A stretch of 34,407 bases of DNA from Alphaproteobacteria bacterium (lineage in GTDB: Bacteria > Pseudomonadota > Alphaproteobacteria > Bin95). The stretch is from NCBI GenBank assembly GCA_030833925.1, contig JAURGE010000029.1:1-34407 (forward strand). The letters run 5' to 3'. The position numbers were made by a program, and so were the translations under genes. The notes beneath the pieces were generated by a model, which saw nothing but the letters and a program-made list of their open reading frames with translations, was not told where the DNA came from and ran no database searches. Positions 15,090-22,462 of the stretch are shown here, piece after piece; positions within the stretch are counted from its first letter, which is position 1; the number at the start of each line of letters is the position of its first letter.

Positions 15090-16793
15090 CTATCTTCTGG
15101 CGTCAGCGGCGGCAATCTCACTCATGAAAGGCGCGGCTACATCGGCGTTTATCTTGCAGTCCAAAAATATTGGACCTTCTGGGTTCGATAGCAACGGCGC
15201 AAGAGCTTCCAGTTGGTCTAAAGACCGGATCGTATGCGCCTCATATCCAAGAGCTTCGGCAATTGGGGCAAAGTCTACATCTGGAAAAATTGATTTTTGG
15301 ACTGGCAATTGCCTAAGCCTAAGAAAATGCAACTCAGCCCCGTAGGCGCAATCGTTCATCAGCACAATTACTATAGGAAGGTCTTCACGAACTACTGTTT
15401 CAAGTTCACCCATGGTCATCAGGAATCCACCATCGCCTATGACCAGCACTGTAGTTTCATCTGGGCGGGCGCGGGCAAAACCAAGCGCAGCTCCAAAACC
15501 AAGTCCAATCGACGCAAAATCATTTGTCATTTTAAAATGCGCAGGCCCAGGCGTTTCTAAATAAGGCACCACACCAAGAAAGTTTCCAGCATCGTAAGTA
15601 ATATTGCGTTTTTCAGGTAGCAATTCACTTAAACGTACAGCCAAGCTTCTAGGGTCAACTGTCCTAGCTGTATTTGCCGGTTCAAAATCAGTTTCAATCC
15701 TAAATCCGTTCAAAATTTTCATATTGTCAGGGGAGTGGAATGGCTTCTCAGCTAAAGTTTTATCTGGAAGAGCCGCTATTAATTGCTCCACTGTAAGCTT
15801 GGCATCACCTACCACAGAAACATCGGCAGTCATCCAACGCCCGATATTTGCGCGTCTTGCATCTATTTGGATCAGAGGGGCGTTGGGCAGGCTTTCACCA
15901 AAGCTCATTGTCAAAACATTTAAGCCAGCTCCAACTGCAACAACGCAATCCGCGTTGCCGGCCATTCGGCGTGCTAAGGAGTGCGAGAAGGAGCCAATAA
16001 TGCCGATGTTTAACGGATGTTTGCGGAATAGATCTTTGCCCTTGGCAGTCGTTGCCAATAATGCGCCTGTTTTCTCCGCTAGTTTAATAAGGACCTCGCG
16101 TGCGCCAGCCTTGTGAGCTCCATAACCAGCTAAAATAAGAGGCCTCTTGGCAGTTGAGAGAAGTGCTGCTGCCGCTGATACGGCATGAGGCCGGGCTGGT
16201 TGGGGAGCGGGAAGTTTAATTGGCGAGCCATCAATCCCTTCTGGCAAGTAGCCTGAAATAGAAATTTCTGCCAATTGAATATTAACAGGCAATAGCAGCG
16301 CAACGGTTGCTCCAGTGCGCGCCGCCGCCGCCGCATCTGCCATGGTTTGGCGGGCATCATTCGGACTAGTTGGAGTAAATGTGCGAATGCCAGCTGCTCT
16401 TAATACGCCAACCTGATCAAAAGCTTTGTAGTCAGGACCGAGGCCGTTATGACTGACCCCGCTGGGCGCTTCACCATAAATCAGAAGGAGAGGGTTACCA
16501 GTTCGGCTAGCAAAGGCGGCTCCATGCAACCCATTTGCTAGAGCTGGCCCGCGTCCAACTAAGCCAACCGCTAGACGCCCAGTAGCTGCTGCGTAGCTAT
16601 CTGCCATCGCAATAGCTATGTTTTCATGTCGAGTGCCGAGAAATTTAATTCCCATACTGTCAATAGAGACACCAAAATGAGCGGTGTCATCGCTCATCAA
16701 TCCAAAGACTGTGTCAACGCCCATTGCCTTTAAATCCCGCGCAAGTGCCTCATATACCGGGACTATTTCGATAGGGTCTGCTACAGAGTCCAT
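15090..16793 (-). CDS. Thiamine diphosphate-dependent enzyme (acetolactate synthase / benzoylformate decarboxylase-like)
   Basis: 567-residue three-domain ThDP enzyme. The N-terminal pyrimidine domain carries the catalytic glutamate E57 (GTRHENIA). The central domain spans about residues 200-345. The C-terminal pyrophosphate domain has the GDG motif (453-455) and N480 (MNDCAYG) of the metal/diphosphate site. Relatives make or break C-C bonds next to carbonyls (2-keto acid decarboxylases, 2-hydroxyacyl-CoA lyases, cyclohexanedione hydrolase). The frame is open to 16919, but the ATG at 16793, with an AGGAAA purine stretch upstream, gives the normal start. It is the last gene of the six-gene minus-strand operon. 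No small regulatory subunit is present, so biosynthetic IlvB is unlikely. Confidence 0.9.
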   Translation of the reverse strand: MDSVADPIEIVPVYEALARDLKAMGVDTVFGLMSDDTAHFGVSIDSMGIKFLGTRHENIAIAMADSYAAATGRLAVGLVGRGPALANGLHGAAFASRTGNPLLLIYGEAPSGVSHNGLGPDYKAFDQVGVLRAAGIRTFTPTSPNDARQTMADAAAAARTGATVALLLPVNIQLAEISISGYLPEGIDGSPIKLPAPQPARPHAVSAAAALLSTAKRPLILAGYGAHKAGAREVLIKLAEKTGALLATTAKGKDLFRKHPLNIGIIGSFSHSLARRMAGNADCVVAVGAGLNVLTMSFGESLPNAPLIQIDARRANIGRWMTADVSVVGDAKLTVEQLIAALPDKTLAEKPFHSPDNMKILNGFRIETDFEPANTARTVDPRSLAVRLSELLPEKRNITYDAGNFLGVVPYLETPGPAHFKMTNDFASIGLGFGAALGFARARPDETTVLVIGDGGFLMTMGELETVVREDLPIVIVLMNDCAYGAELHFLRLRQLPVQKSIFPDVDFAPIAEALGYEAHTIRSLDQLEALAPLLSNPEGPIFLDCKINADVAAPFMSEIAAADARR

Positions 16794-16809
16794 GAAAATT
16801 TCCTTTCCT

Positions 16810-17343
16810 TCAGCCAGGATACCGAGTTTGGTGGACTGGTCGGAAAAGACGAACCGTCCAGCCCGCTTTTGCTTCGATATTTGGCGGGATCGTTTCACCA
16901 TTTCCGATAAGAGCGCCACGCTCAGCTAATGTAGCATCGAGACCAATCACCCGGAGCGACGAAAATTCACCTGGTAATGCTGGAGCGTCTTCTGTTTGCC
17001 GATCAATCAGGATGAGCCAGCCATCTGGCAACACGTTCATATCTGGCAATGAACCTTCAACTAAATTCCGATCCCAATTAGTCATTTTTGCTCTAAATGT
17101 TGGATCGACCGAATTTCTCCCAGCTCTAGATGTATAGGTATCGCGAGTAAGCACTTTGTCGTCTGCCAAGCGATAGATAGCCATGAATGGTGCCTTAGCG
17201 TCATGCTGACACTCATACCGTTGCGCTGTTTCAAAGCCCTCAATGGTTAGGAGCATGGAGATATGTTTGGCATAAAAATTATTGAACTCAGCTCGATCTT
17301 CATCAAGCGGATAGTGCATTTCAACCATGTAAAAAACGCTCAT
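16810..17343 (-). CDS. EthD-like dimeric alpha/beta-barrel protein
   Basis: 177-residue protein whose first half looks like an EthD/ABM-type ferredoxin-like barrel: FYMVEMHYP (4-12), NFYAKHISML (22-31), IEGFETAQRYECQ (34-46) and APFMAIYRL (51-59). Such small barrels act as cofactor-free oxygenases, isomerases or stability partners of oxidoreductases. The second half (about 100-177) is less familiar and may be a second barrel half. The ATG at 17343 lies 1 base past the stop of the FAD dehydrogenase, with AAGGAAC upstream; the open frame above it is inside that gene. The context suggests a helper or a ring/lactone-modifying step with the flavin enzymes. Specific function unknown. Confidence 0.72.
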   Translation of the reverse strand: MSVFYMVEMHYPLDEDRAEFNNFYAKHISMLLTIEGFETAQRYECQHDAKAPFMAIYRLADDKVLTRDTYTSRAGRNSVDPTFRAKMTNWDRNLVEGSLPDMNVLPDGWLILIDRQTEDAPALPGEFSSLRVIGLDATLAERGALIGNGETIPPNIEAKAGWTVRLFRPVHQTRYPG

Positions 17344-17344
17344 G

Positions 17345-18757
17345 CTAACGTTCCTTTGCGATAGATTCTGCGGCGCGCAGTCCCGTAATGACTGCCTTTG
17401 CAAGGCCTCCAATATAAGCTGAGGATGGCCCGCCTTCGATCCCACCAGAGGCAGAGCCAACGGCGTAAAGCCCTCGAATTGGATTCCCAACTTGATCTAG
17501 GGCACGCGCATCACGATCTATGGCAATCCCACCCATCGTGTATGTAATCCCGGCAATCACTGGAATTGCACGAAATGGTGGCTTCCGTATCGGCTCTGGT
17601 TGAAAAGTCTCTACTGATCTTGGCGGCGATAAATTGCTGAAGCTTGCTGTATCGACTGCGTCATTCCACCCGTCGACTGTTCTGCTAAGACCATCAGGAT
17701 CGACGCTAACCTTGAACGCAAGTTCGTTAAGAGAAGGAGCTGCGAAAACTTTTCCTCCGGCATTCTCGTAGACAGGGTTCATACACGGAGGATAGCGGTT
17801 ATCTGCAGCTACGCCGGTCCATGTTTCTTCATCGAAGATAACGACCGAAGCCATTGGGTCAGCTAATTTGGCAACGGCATTGGCCATCGAAACACCACCT
17901 AAACCTTCGTCAGTAAATCGCAGACCAGCCTGATCAACCAAGATTGCCGAGCGCGCAATTGTATCAACAACGGGGTAGGGCCAAAGTTTTGGATTTTCGA
18001 TGGCATCCCGGCCAAGAAGGTGTCCATAGAAACTATCAAGGCCGATTAGAGCAGCTCCTGCTGTTTCAGCTATCGTTAATCCATCACCCATCCCCGTACC
18101 TCCGCCGCGCTGCAGAAGTGCCTCAGGTTTTGGCGAAATATAGCGCTGCATCAACTCCATGTTGGCCTGAAATCCGCCATCGGCGATTACAATTGCTCTT
18201 GCCCTTAATTTCTCCTGTCCATTTGGCCCTTGGGCAATAATCCCAACCAAATGATTATCTTCAATTAGGGGGTGTACCGCCCGCCATCCTAGTCGTGGAG
18301 CGGCTTGCGCTTCTTGGAGAGCCTCAGTTAACCGCCGCAGAAGGACATCTGGGCCTCTGCCTTTCCAATCCAGGCCCGCCCCTCTGGGACGAGGAGGAGC
18401 CAACATCCAGCGCATAAATTCGGGTTGCCCGCCCTTGATAAATTTTGCACGTCCTTCTCGCAACCAACAGAGCGCCTTGGCGGCATCCTCGGACATGATT
18501 GATTGGATGCTATCGCCACCCGGATAGGATTGAGAAAAATCACCTGCTGCTTTAACCGCAGCTTCAATATCCTCGACTGGCTTTGTTACATCTTTAAATG
18601 CAACATGAAAAAGTCCTCCGGAATATCTTGAATTACAAGGATAATCGACCTCCTTTCCTTTTTCCAAAACTATTGGCCGTAATCCTAATTCAAGTGCTCG
18701 ATTGGCTGTTGTAAGGCCTGCTAAACCACCACCAATGATAATTAAATCCGCTTCCAT
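17345..18757 (-). CDS. FAD-dependent dehydrogenase of the fumarate reductase / tricarballylate dehydrogenase (TcuA-like) family
   Basis: 470-residue flavoprotein. The N-terminal FAD-binding motif is GGGLAG (9-14) followed by E32 (VLEKG). The substrate-cap region starts near CNSRYSGGLFHVA (41-53). A C-terminal FAD segment, GLYAVGSASGGIEGG (about 428-442) then SSAYIGG, closes the cofactor site. The family includes fumarate reductase flavoproteins, 3-ketosteroid delta-1-dehydrogenase and tricarballylate dehydrogenase, which introduce or reduce a C=C bond next to a carbonyl or carboxyl. No signal peptide is seen, so it is cytoplasmic. It begins 4 bases after the 74-residue membrane protein, which might help dock it at the membrane (inference). 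Confidence 0.88.
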   Translation of the reverse strand: MEADLIIIGGGLAGLTTANRALELGLRPIVLEKGKEVDYPCNSRYSGGLFHVAFKDVTKPVEDIEAAVKAAGDFSQSYPGGDSIQSIMSEDAAKALCWLREGRAKFIKGGQPEFMRWMLAPPRPRGAGLDWKGRGPDVLLRRLTEALQEAQAAPRLGWRAVHPLIEDNHLVGIIAQGPNGQEKLRARAIVIADGGFQANMELMQRYISPKPEALLQRGGGTGMGDGLTIAETAGAALIGLDSFYGHLLGRDAIENPKLWPYPVVDTIARSAILVDQAGLRFTDEGLGGVSMANAVAKLADPMASVVIFDEETWTGVAADNRYPPCMNPVYENAGGKVFAAPSLNELAFKVSVDPDGLSRTVDGWNDAVDTASFSNLSPPRSVETFQPEPIRKPPFRAIPVIAGITYTMGGIAIDRDARALDQVGNPIRGLYAVGSASGGIEGGPSSAYIGGLAKAVITGLRAAESIAKER

Positions 18758-18761
18758 ATCA

Positions 18762-18986
18762 CTACTCTGGCATAAGCATGTCGACGATGATTTTGGAAAG
18801 TTCCGAGAGAGTCCTAACCAAAAAGTAAGTGATAACTCCTAAAAAGAAGCCCCCAGGTATCCAGATCCAATGCCAATCAGCGACCATGACCCCAAGCAGC
18901 AAAAAGAGGAAAACTCCTAATCCTCCTGCTAGAGATAAAGTCTGACCGTAGCCGACAAGCAAACGAACAGATGGATAATTCTGCAA
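18762..18986 (-). CDS. Small two-helix membrane protein, unknown function
   Basis: 74-residue protein with two hydrophobic segments (about 14-36, LSLAGGLGVFLFLLLGVM, and 42-64, WIPGGFFLGVITYFLV), joined by a short tryptophan-rich turn (ADWHWIW). Both termini are probably on the same side. Translation appears to begin at TTG (18986), since no in-frame ATG exists and AGGAG lies about 9 bases upstream. It sits inside a tightly packed operon, 13 bases from the epimerase and 4 bases from the FAD dehydrogenase, which argues that it is real. It is too short for a TRAP or TTT transporter subunit. A membrane anchor for the flavoprotein is one possibility. Confidence 0.7.
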   Translation of the reverse strand: MQNYPSVRLLVGYGQTLSLAGGLGVFLFLLLGVMVADWHWIWIPGGFFLGVITYFLVRTLSELSKIIVDMLMPE

Positions 18987-18999
18987 AATTCTTATCTCC

Positions 19000-19947
19000 T
19001 CATGGTCTTTTTAAAGTCTTCTGCCGGCGAGCTTCATTTATCTGGTCAATCACTCGTTGTGTAAAATCTGGTAGTTGGTATTCAAAGTCATTCTCAAACC
19101 TTTGACTACTTACATTCAAAATTGATTTGTAATGCGCTGCCTGTTCATCAAATAAGATCTCGGCGTGAGAAATTTCTAAGCGGATCGCCTCTACTGCATT
19201 TTGGACGGTTACAAGATAGCTAGGTAGGCAATAGATTGGGTGTTTAATTTGTTCCGTTAGACAAACTTGAACGAAACATTCCGCTGCATCGTCAACGTAG
19301 ATAATAGGTGCAGCTTGATCAGCTGCGACATCAGAAATCGTAGACTGGCCAATAGCAGACTCTGAGATAAGCCTTGAAATTGCGCTGCTACGACCAGTGT
19401 TACGGCCATGTCCAAAAATAGCTGGGACACGCAGTCCACATGCCTCTAAACCAGTATTCTGTAAATAAGCTCTTGCTGTCTCTTCGTTGATGAGTTTTGC
19501 GTAGCCATACAGAGAATAAGGATTGCGCAGAGAATTTTCGTCAACTTCAGAGTGACTGCCGTATTCAGTTTGATCACCAAAGACAGCAATAGAAGATGCA
19601 TAGATAACCCTCTTTATTTTTGCTCTGCTTGATGCCTCAAAAACATTTGCGGTTCCCTGGATATTTATCGAGAACCCATGCGAGGGCTTCTCCTCAGAGA
19701 TTGGCGCCAGAACAGCAGCAAGATGGATCACACGTTCTATGTGATGCGATTTTAGCACTGCTGAAAGGTTTTCTAAATCGCGAACGTCGCAACTAATGAG
19801 CTTAAGCTTGTTGGAACTTGATAAATCAGCAAGCCGAGCTTGTTCTGTATTGGTATCAAGAGATACGACAGCGTTCCCGCGAGAAATGAGCTTGCGTACG
19901 ATACGCGAGCCAAGAAGTCCGCCGCCGCCAGTAACTAAAATAGACAT
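19000..19947 (-). CDS. NAD-dependent epimerase/dehydratase family protein (extended SDR)
   Basis: 315-residue extended SDR. The dinucleotide motif is TGGGGLLG (6-13) with D31 (VSLDTN), favouring NAD. The segment HLAAVLAP (75-82) and the catalytic S118/S119 (YASSIAVFG), Y147 and K151 (YGYAK) are present. Family members are nucleotide-sugar epimerases and dehydratases, but also hydroxysteroid, dihydroflavonol and lignin-type alcohol dehydrogenases. Placement inside a catabolic operon with a flavin monooxygenase and a C-C lyase suggests oxidation or reduction of a pathway intermediate rather than sugar metabolism (inference). No clear ribosome binding site precedes its ATG; the region is A-rich and 6 bases past the upstream stop, so translation is probably coupled. 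Confidence 0.88.
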   Translation of the reverse strand: MSILVTGGGGLLGSRIVRKLISRGNAVVSLDTNTEQARLADLSSSNKLKLISCDVRDLENLSAVLKSHHIERVIHLAAVLAPISEEKPSHGFSINIQGTANVFEASSRAKIKRVIYASSIAVFGDQTEYGSHSEVDENSLRNPYSLYGYAKLINEETARAYLQNTGLEACGLRVPAIFGHGRNTGRSSAISRLISESAIGQSTISDVAADQAAPIIYVDDAAECFVQVCLTEQIKHPIYCLPSYLVTVQNAVEAIRLEISHAEILFDEQAAHYKSILNVSSQRFENDFEYQLPDFTQRVIDQINEARRQKTLKRP

Positions 19948-19953
19948 ATTTTT

Positions 19954-20979
19954 TTATGCAAATGCGGGCATAACCTCTTCAGCAAAGAGATTCATTGAAG
20001 ACATCACTTTATCCTGTGGTAAATCTCCAAACCAAAAATTTGCATTAAAATGGTCGATTTTCATTGCATCTTGAAGTTCGTGTAGCTGCTCAACACAGCG
20101 TTCTGGCGTCCCCATAATAAAATAGCGTTCTAAAAGATCCTTATCCGAAGGTTCTTTTTCAAATGGTACAGCAATTGCCTTACCCTTTTCGACACGCTCA
20201 AGTCCTTGGCGAAGGCTCAGTGTAACCCGCATATTCCAACGTGCTTGCTCGACGGCATAAGCCAGTTCACTTTCGTCTCTCGTTACATAAACGGGCCGCT
20301 GCGTTGAGATGCGCATCTTTTCTTTTGTTGGAGCAGGAATATCGAGGGCATCATAGGCTGCCCGGAAATCTCTTAAGCGCTCGACGGGTATACCGAAACC
20401 ACCTGTAACTAAGTTAAAGCCGCGTTTTGCCGTTGCTTCGACGGACTCCATACTTTGTCCAACAACCCAGATAGGTGGATGGGGATCCTGGACAGGCAGA
20501 GGAAACACACTGGTTTCATCAAATTTAAAATGCTCTCCCTCATAACTAAAAGGTTTACCTTTAAAGGCGGCTAACATTATGTCGACAGCTTCTTCAAAGC
20601 GGGGTCGGCTATTTTCTAAAGGGATGCCATATCTTTCAAACTCATAGGTCTGATAGCCACGTCCAAGACCAACATCCAACCGACCTCCGCTTAGCATGTC
20701 GGCTGTAGCAATTTCTTCTGCAACAGTCAGAGGGTGATGCAGTGGCAGAACAACAACAGCTGAGCCCACGCGAATACGTTTTGTTTGACTGGCTAAGTGA
20801 GTGGCAAACATGAGCGGCCGCGATAAATAACCGTATGATGAAAAATGATGCTCAGCGCACCATATGCTATCAAAATCCAGACGGTCTGCTTCTTTTGCAA
20901 TCTCAACAGCTCGTCCAAAAATCTCGTGTGGCGGTCGAACCGTTGGGGATTGAAGCAAGAAGAAAATACCAAAATCCAT
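19954..20979 (-). CDS. Luciferase-like (LLM class) flavin-dependent oxidoreductase
   Basis: 341-residue TIM-barrel protein of the bacterial luciferase-like monooxygenase family. Typical segments are DFGIFFLLQ (2-10), SIWCAEHHFSSYGYLSRPL (38-56), RIRVGSAVVVLPLHHP (69-84), AEEIATADMLSGGRLDVG (87-104) followed by GLGRGYQ, and PPIWVVGQS. These resemble FMN-dependent alkane/luciferase-type members more than F420 enzymes, but cofactor choice cannot be read with certainty. Such enzymes oxygenate aldehydes, ketones, sulfonates or heterocycles. It is the first gene of the six-gene minus-strand operon and has a strong ribosome binding site (GAGGAG). No separate flavin reductase is visible in the window. 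Confidence 0.92.
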   Translation of the reverse strand: MDFGIFFLLQSPTVRPPHEIFGRAVEIAKEADRLDFDSIWCAEHHFSSYGYLSRPLMFATHLASQTKRIRVGSAVVVLPLHHPLTVAEEIATADMLSGGRLDVGLGRGYQTYEFERYGIPLENSRPRFEEAVDIMLAAFKGKPFSYEGEHFKFDETSVFPLPVQDPHPPIWVVGQSMESVEATAKRGFNLVTGGFGIPVERLRDFRAAYDALDIPAPTKEKMRISTQRPVYVTRDESELAYAVEQARWNMRVTLSLRQGLERVEKGKAIAVPFEKEPSDKDLLERYFIMGTPERCVEQLHELQDAMKIDHFNANFWFGDLPQDKVMSSMNLFAEEVMPAFA

Positions 20980-21014
20980 AATCGCTCCTCGAAACTAACA
21001 ACTTAATCAAACAC

Positions 21015-21020
21015 TATAAT
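21015..21020 (+). promoter_or_regulatory. Candidate -10 element (TATAAT) before the ABM/MDR pair
   Basis: A perfect TATAAT lies 67 bases before the ATG at 21088, in the 108-base divergent region between the LLM operon and the ABM gene. No good TTGACA-like -35 is seen 16-18 bases upstream, so an activator might be needed. This is a suggestion only. Confidence 0.28.
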
Positions 21021-21087
21021 CTGGCCTAACTAGACCGAAAGCTGCAAGCGTATAACCTAAGCGATAATTGCAACGATGGAGTCAGAT

Positions 21088-21420
21088 ATGCTGGCGGTCT
21101 GGGTAAAGGTCAGGATTAAACCTGAAAAGAGACAAGAATTTTTAGCTGCGATTGAGGTTGATGCTATTGGTTCAGAGCGAGATGAACCTGGTTGTGCTCG
21201 CTTTAATGTCCTCCAAGATGTTTCTAATGAAAACGTCTATTACTTCTACGAGGTTTACAGGGACGAGGCTGCTAGAGAAGAGCACCGCGCTGCGCCGCAT
21301 TATCAAGTGTGGAAAGCTGCTGCGCACACTTTAGATGGACCAACCGAAAGAATTGAAACCAGATCAGTCTTCCCATCTGACCCCAACTATTGGTTTCAAA
21401 ATGATGGAGATTCAAAATGA
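21088..21420 (+). CDS. Antibiotic biosynthesis monooxygenase (ABM)-domain protein
   Basis: 110-residue dimeric ferredoxin-like barrel protein of the ABM/LsrG/YgiN group. The core reads VKVRIKPEKRQEFLAAI (6-22), EPGCARFNVLQD (33-44), YYFYEVYRDEAAREEH (51-66) and HYQVWKAA. Members are cofactor-independent monooxygenases (YgiN acts on quinols) or isomerases (LsrG). The ATG at 21088 has GGAG at 21078-21081; an ATG at 21076 would overlap that site. The stop overlaps the quinone-oxidoreductase-like gene (ATGA), and a pair of YgiN-like and quinone reductase-like proteins suggests quinone or enone handling. It is divergent from the six-gene operon and probably shares its control region. Confidence 0.85.
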   Translation: MLAVWVKVRIKPEKRQEFLAAIEVDAIGSERDEPGCARFNVLQDVSNENVYYFYEVYRDEAAREEHRAAPHYQVWKAAAHTLDGPTERIETRSVFPSDPNYWFQNDGDSK

Positions 21421-22358
21421 CCCGCGCTGTTGGATTAATGACCCATGGTGGCCCAGAAGTATTGCAAGTTGTGGAAGTCCCTACTGAAAAATTGGGTGCA
21501 GGACAAATTAGAGTGCGCATCCATGCGGCTGCTGTTAATCCCACTGATGTAATGGCCCGTAACGGCTCACGCGCAGAGCAACAAAAGCTAGACCCTCCAC
21601 CTTATGTCCCGGGCATGGATGCCGCTGGCGTAATTGCAGAAGTGGGCGAGGGCGTCACGATGCCGGTTAAGGTTGGTGACGCCGTAATGGCTATGGTTGT
21701 CCCAAAGGCACAGCATGGAGCATATCGGGAAGAAATTGTTCTGGATCAACGCGCAGTCGTAATGCAACCAAAAGGGGTAAGTCATTCTGAGGCTGCAAGT
21801 CTTCCGATGAATGCTCTGACTGCCCGGCTATCACTAGATTTGATGAAACTAAAGCCAGGACAAATAATTTGCGTGACTGGAGCACCAGGGGCTTACGGTG
21901 GGTATGTTGTGCAGTTAGCCAAGCATGCGGGGCTTATCGTTGCGGCAGATGCATCAGAAGCGGATGAAGCTTTGGTTAAAACTCTCGGTGCAGATGTGGT
22001 GATAAGAAGAGGTGAGGGCTTTGCTGATAGGGTCCGGGAAGCCTTCCCAAATGGAGTTGATGGAGTGGCCGACGGCGCATTGTTAAATGAATTGGCAATA
22101 CCGGCTGTGCGCGATGGAGGTAAATTTACTGCCATTCGTGGATATCAAGGTAATGGTGAGCGCGGCATAAGTTTCTCTCAAACCTTTGTGCGGAATTATG
22201 ACTGTGAGTGGGAGAAATTAGATGAGATTCGGCAACTAACGAATGATGGTGTGCTTTCGTTAAGAGTTGCTGGTGAGGTTTTGCCAGATAGGGCTCATGA
22301 AGCACATGCCCGGCTTGAAGCAGGCGGAACGCGTGGAAGGCTCATCATTAAATTTTAG
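21417..22358 (+). CDS. Zinc-independent MDR alcohol dehydrogenase / quinone oxidoreductase-like protein
   Basis: 313-residue medium-chain dehydrogenase/reductase. The GroES-like N-terminal domain (RAVGLMTHGGPEVLQVVEVP, 3-22; VNPTDVMARNGS; VPGMDAAGVIAEVG) is followed by a Rossmann domain with GAPGAYGGYVVQLAK (about 151-165). Zinc-ligand cysteines are absent, as in quinone oxidoreductases and enoyl reductases. They use NADPH to reduce quinones or conjugated enones. Some residues are unusual: AYGGYVVQLA replaces the common GVGxxAxQLA pattern. The start overlaps the ABM gene stop, so it is cotranscribed. The gene ends before a hairpin-containing gap and the FadR-type regulator. Confidence 0.9.
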   Translation: MTRAVGLMTHGGPEVLQVVEVPTEKLGAGQIRVRIHAAAVNPTDVMARNGSRAEQQKLDPPPYVPGMDAAGVIAEVGEGVTMPVKVGDAVMAMVVPKAQHGAYREEIVLDQRAVVMQPKGVSHSEAASLPMNALTARLSLDLMKLKPGQIICVTGAPGAYGGYVVQLAKHAGLIVAADASEADEALVKTLGADVVIRRGEGFADRVREAFPNGVDGVADGALLNELAIPAVRDGGKFTAIRGYQGNGERGISFSQTFVRNYDCEWEKLDEIRQLTNDGVLSLRVAGEVLPDRAHEAHARLEAGGTRGRLIIKF

Positions 22359-22372
22359 CTAGACTGGTGATG

Positions 22373-22408
22373 GCGGTTGGCTGCGGACAAGATAACCTAA
22401 CCAACCGC
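22373..22408 (+). terminator. Inverted repeat after the MDR gene
   Basis: GCGGTTGG (22373-22380) and CCAACCGC (22401-22408) are perfect 8-base arms with a 20-base spacer, starting 15 bases past the MDR stop. There is no T-run directly after. It may be a 3' hairpin, or an operator ahead of the regulator gene at 22463. Confidence 0.32.
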
Positions 22409-22441
22409 TATTTACAGGATTAGTAGAGAAGATTTATTATT

Positions 22442-22462
22442 GAATTCTGAATTCTGAATTCA
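22442..22462 (+). repeat. Three tandem GAATTCT/A heptamers abutting the regulator start codon
   Basis: GAATTCT, GAATTCT and GAATTCA follow one another with no gap and end immediately before the ATG at 22463. They occupy the place where a ribosome binding site should be, and none is seen. Each unit contains the palindrome GAATTC. Confidence 0.9.

Noticed and set aside
15604-16116. 170-codon plus-strand frame antisense to the ThDP gene
   Set aside because: It lies opposite a well-supported gene with all ThDP motifs, has no family resemblance and no ribosome binding site.
17344-17490. Upstream extension of the EthD-like gene
   Set aside because: It lies wholly inside the 3' end of the FAD dehydrogenase in another frame; the ATG at 17343 has its own ribosome binding site.
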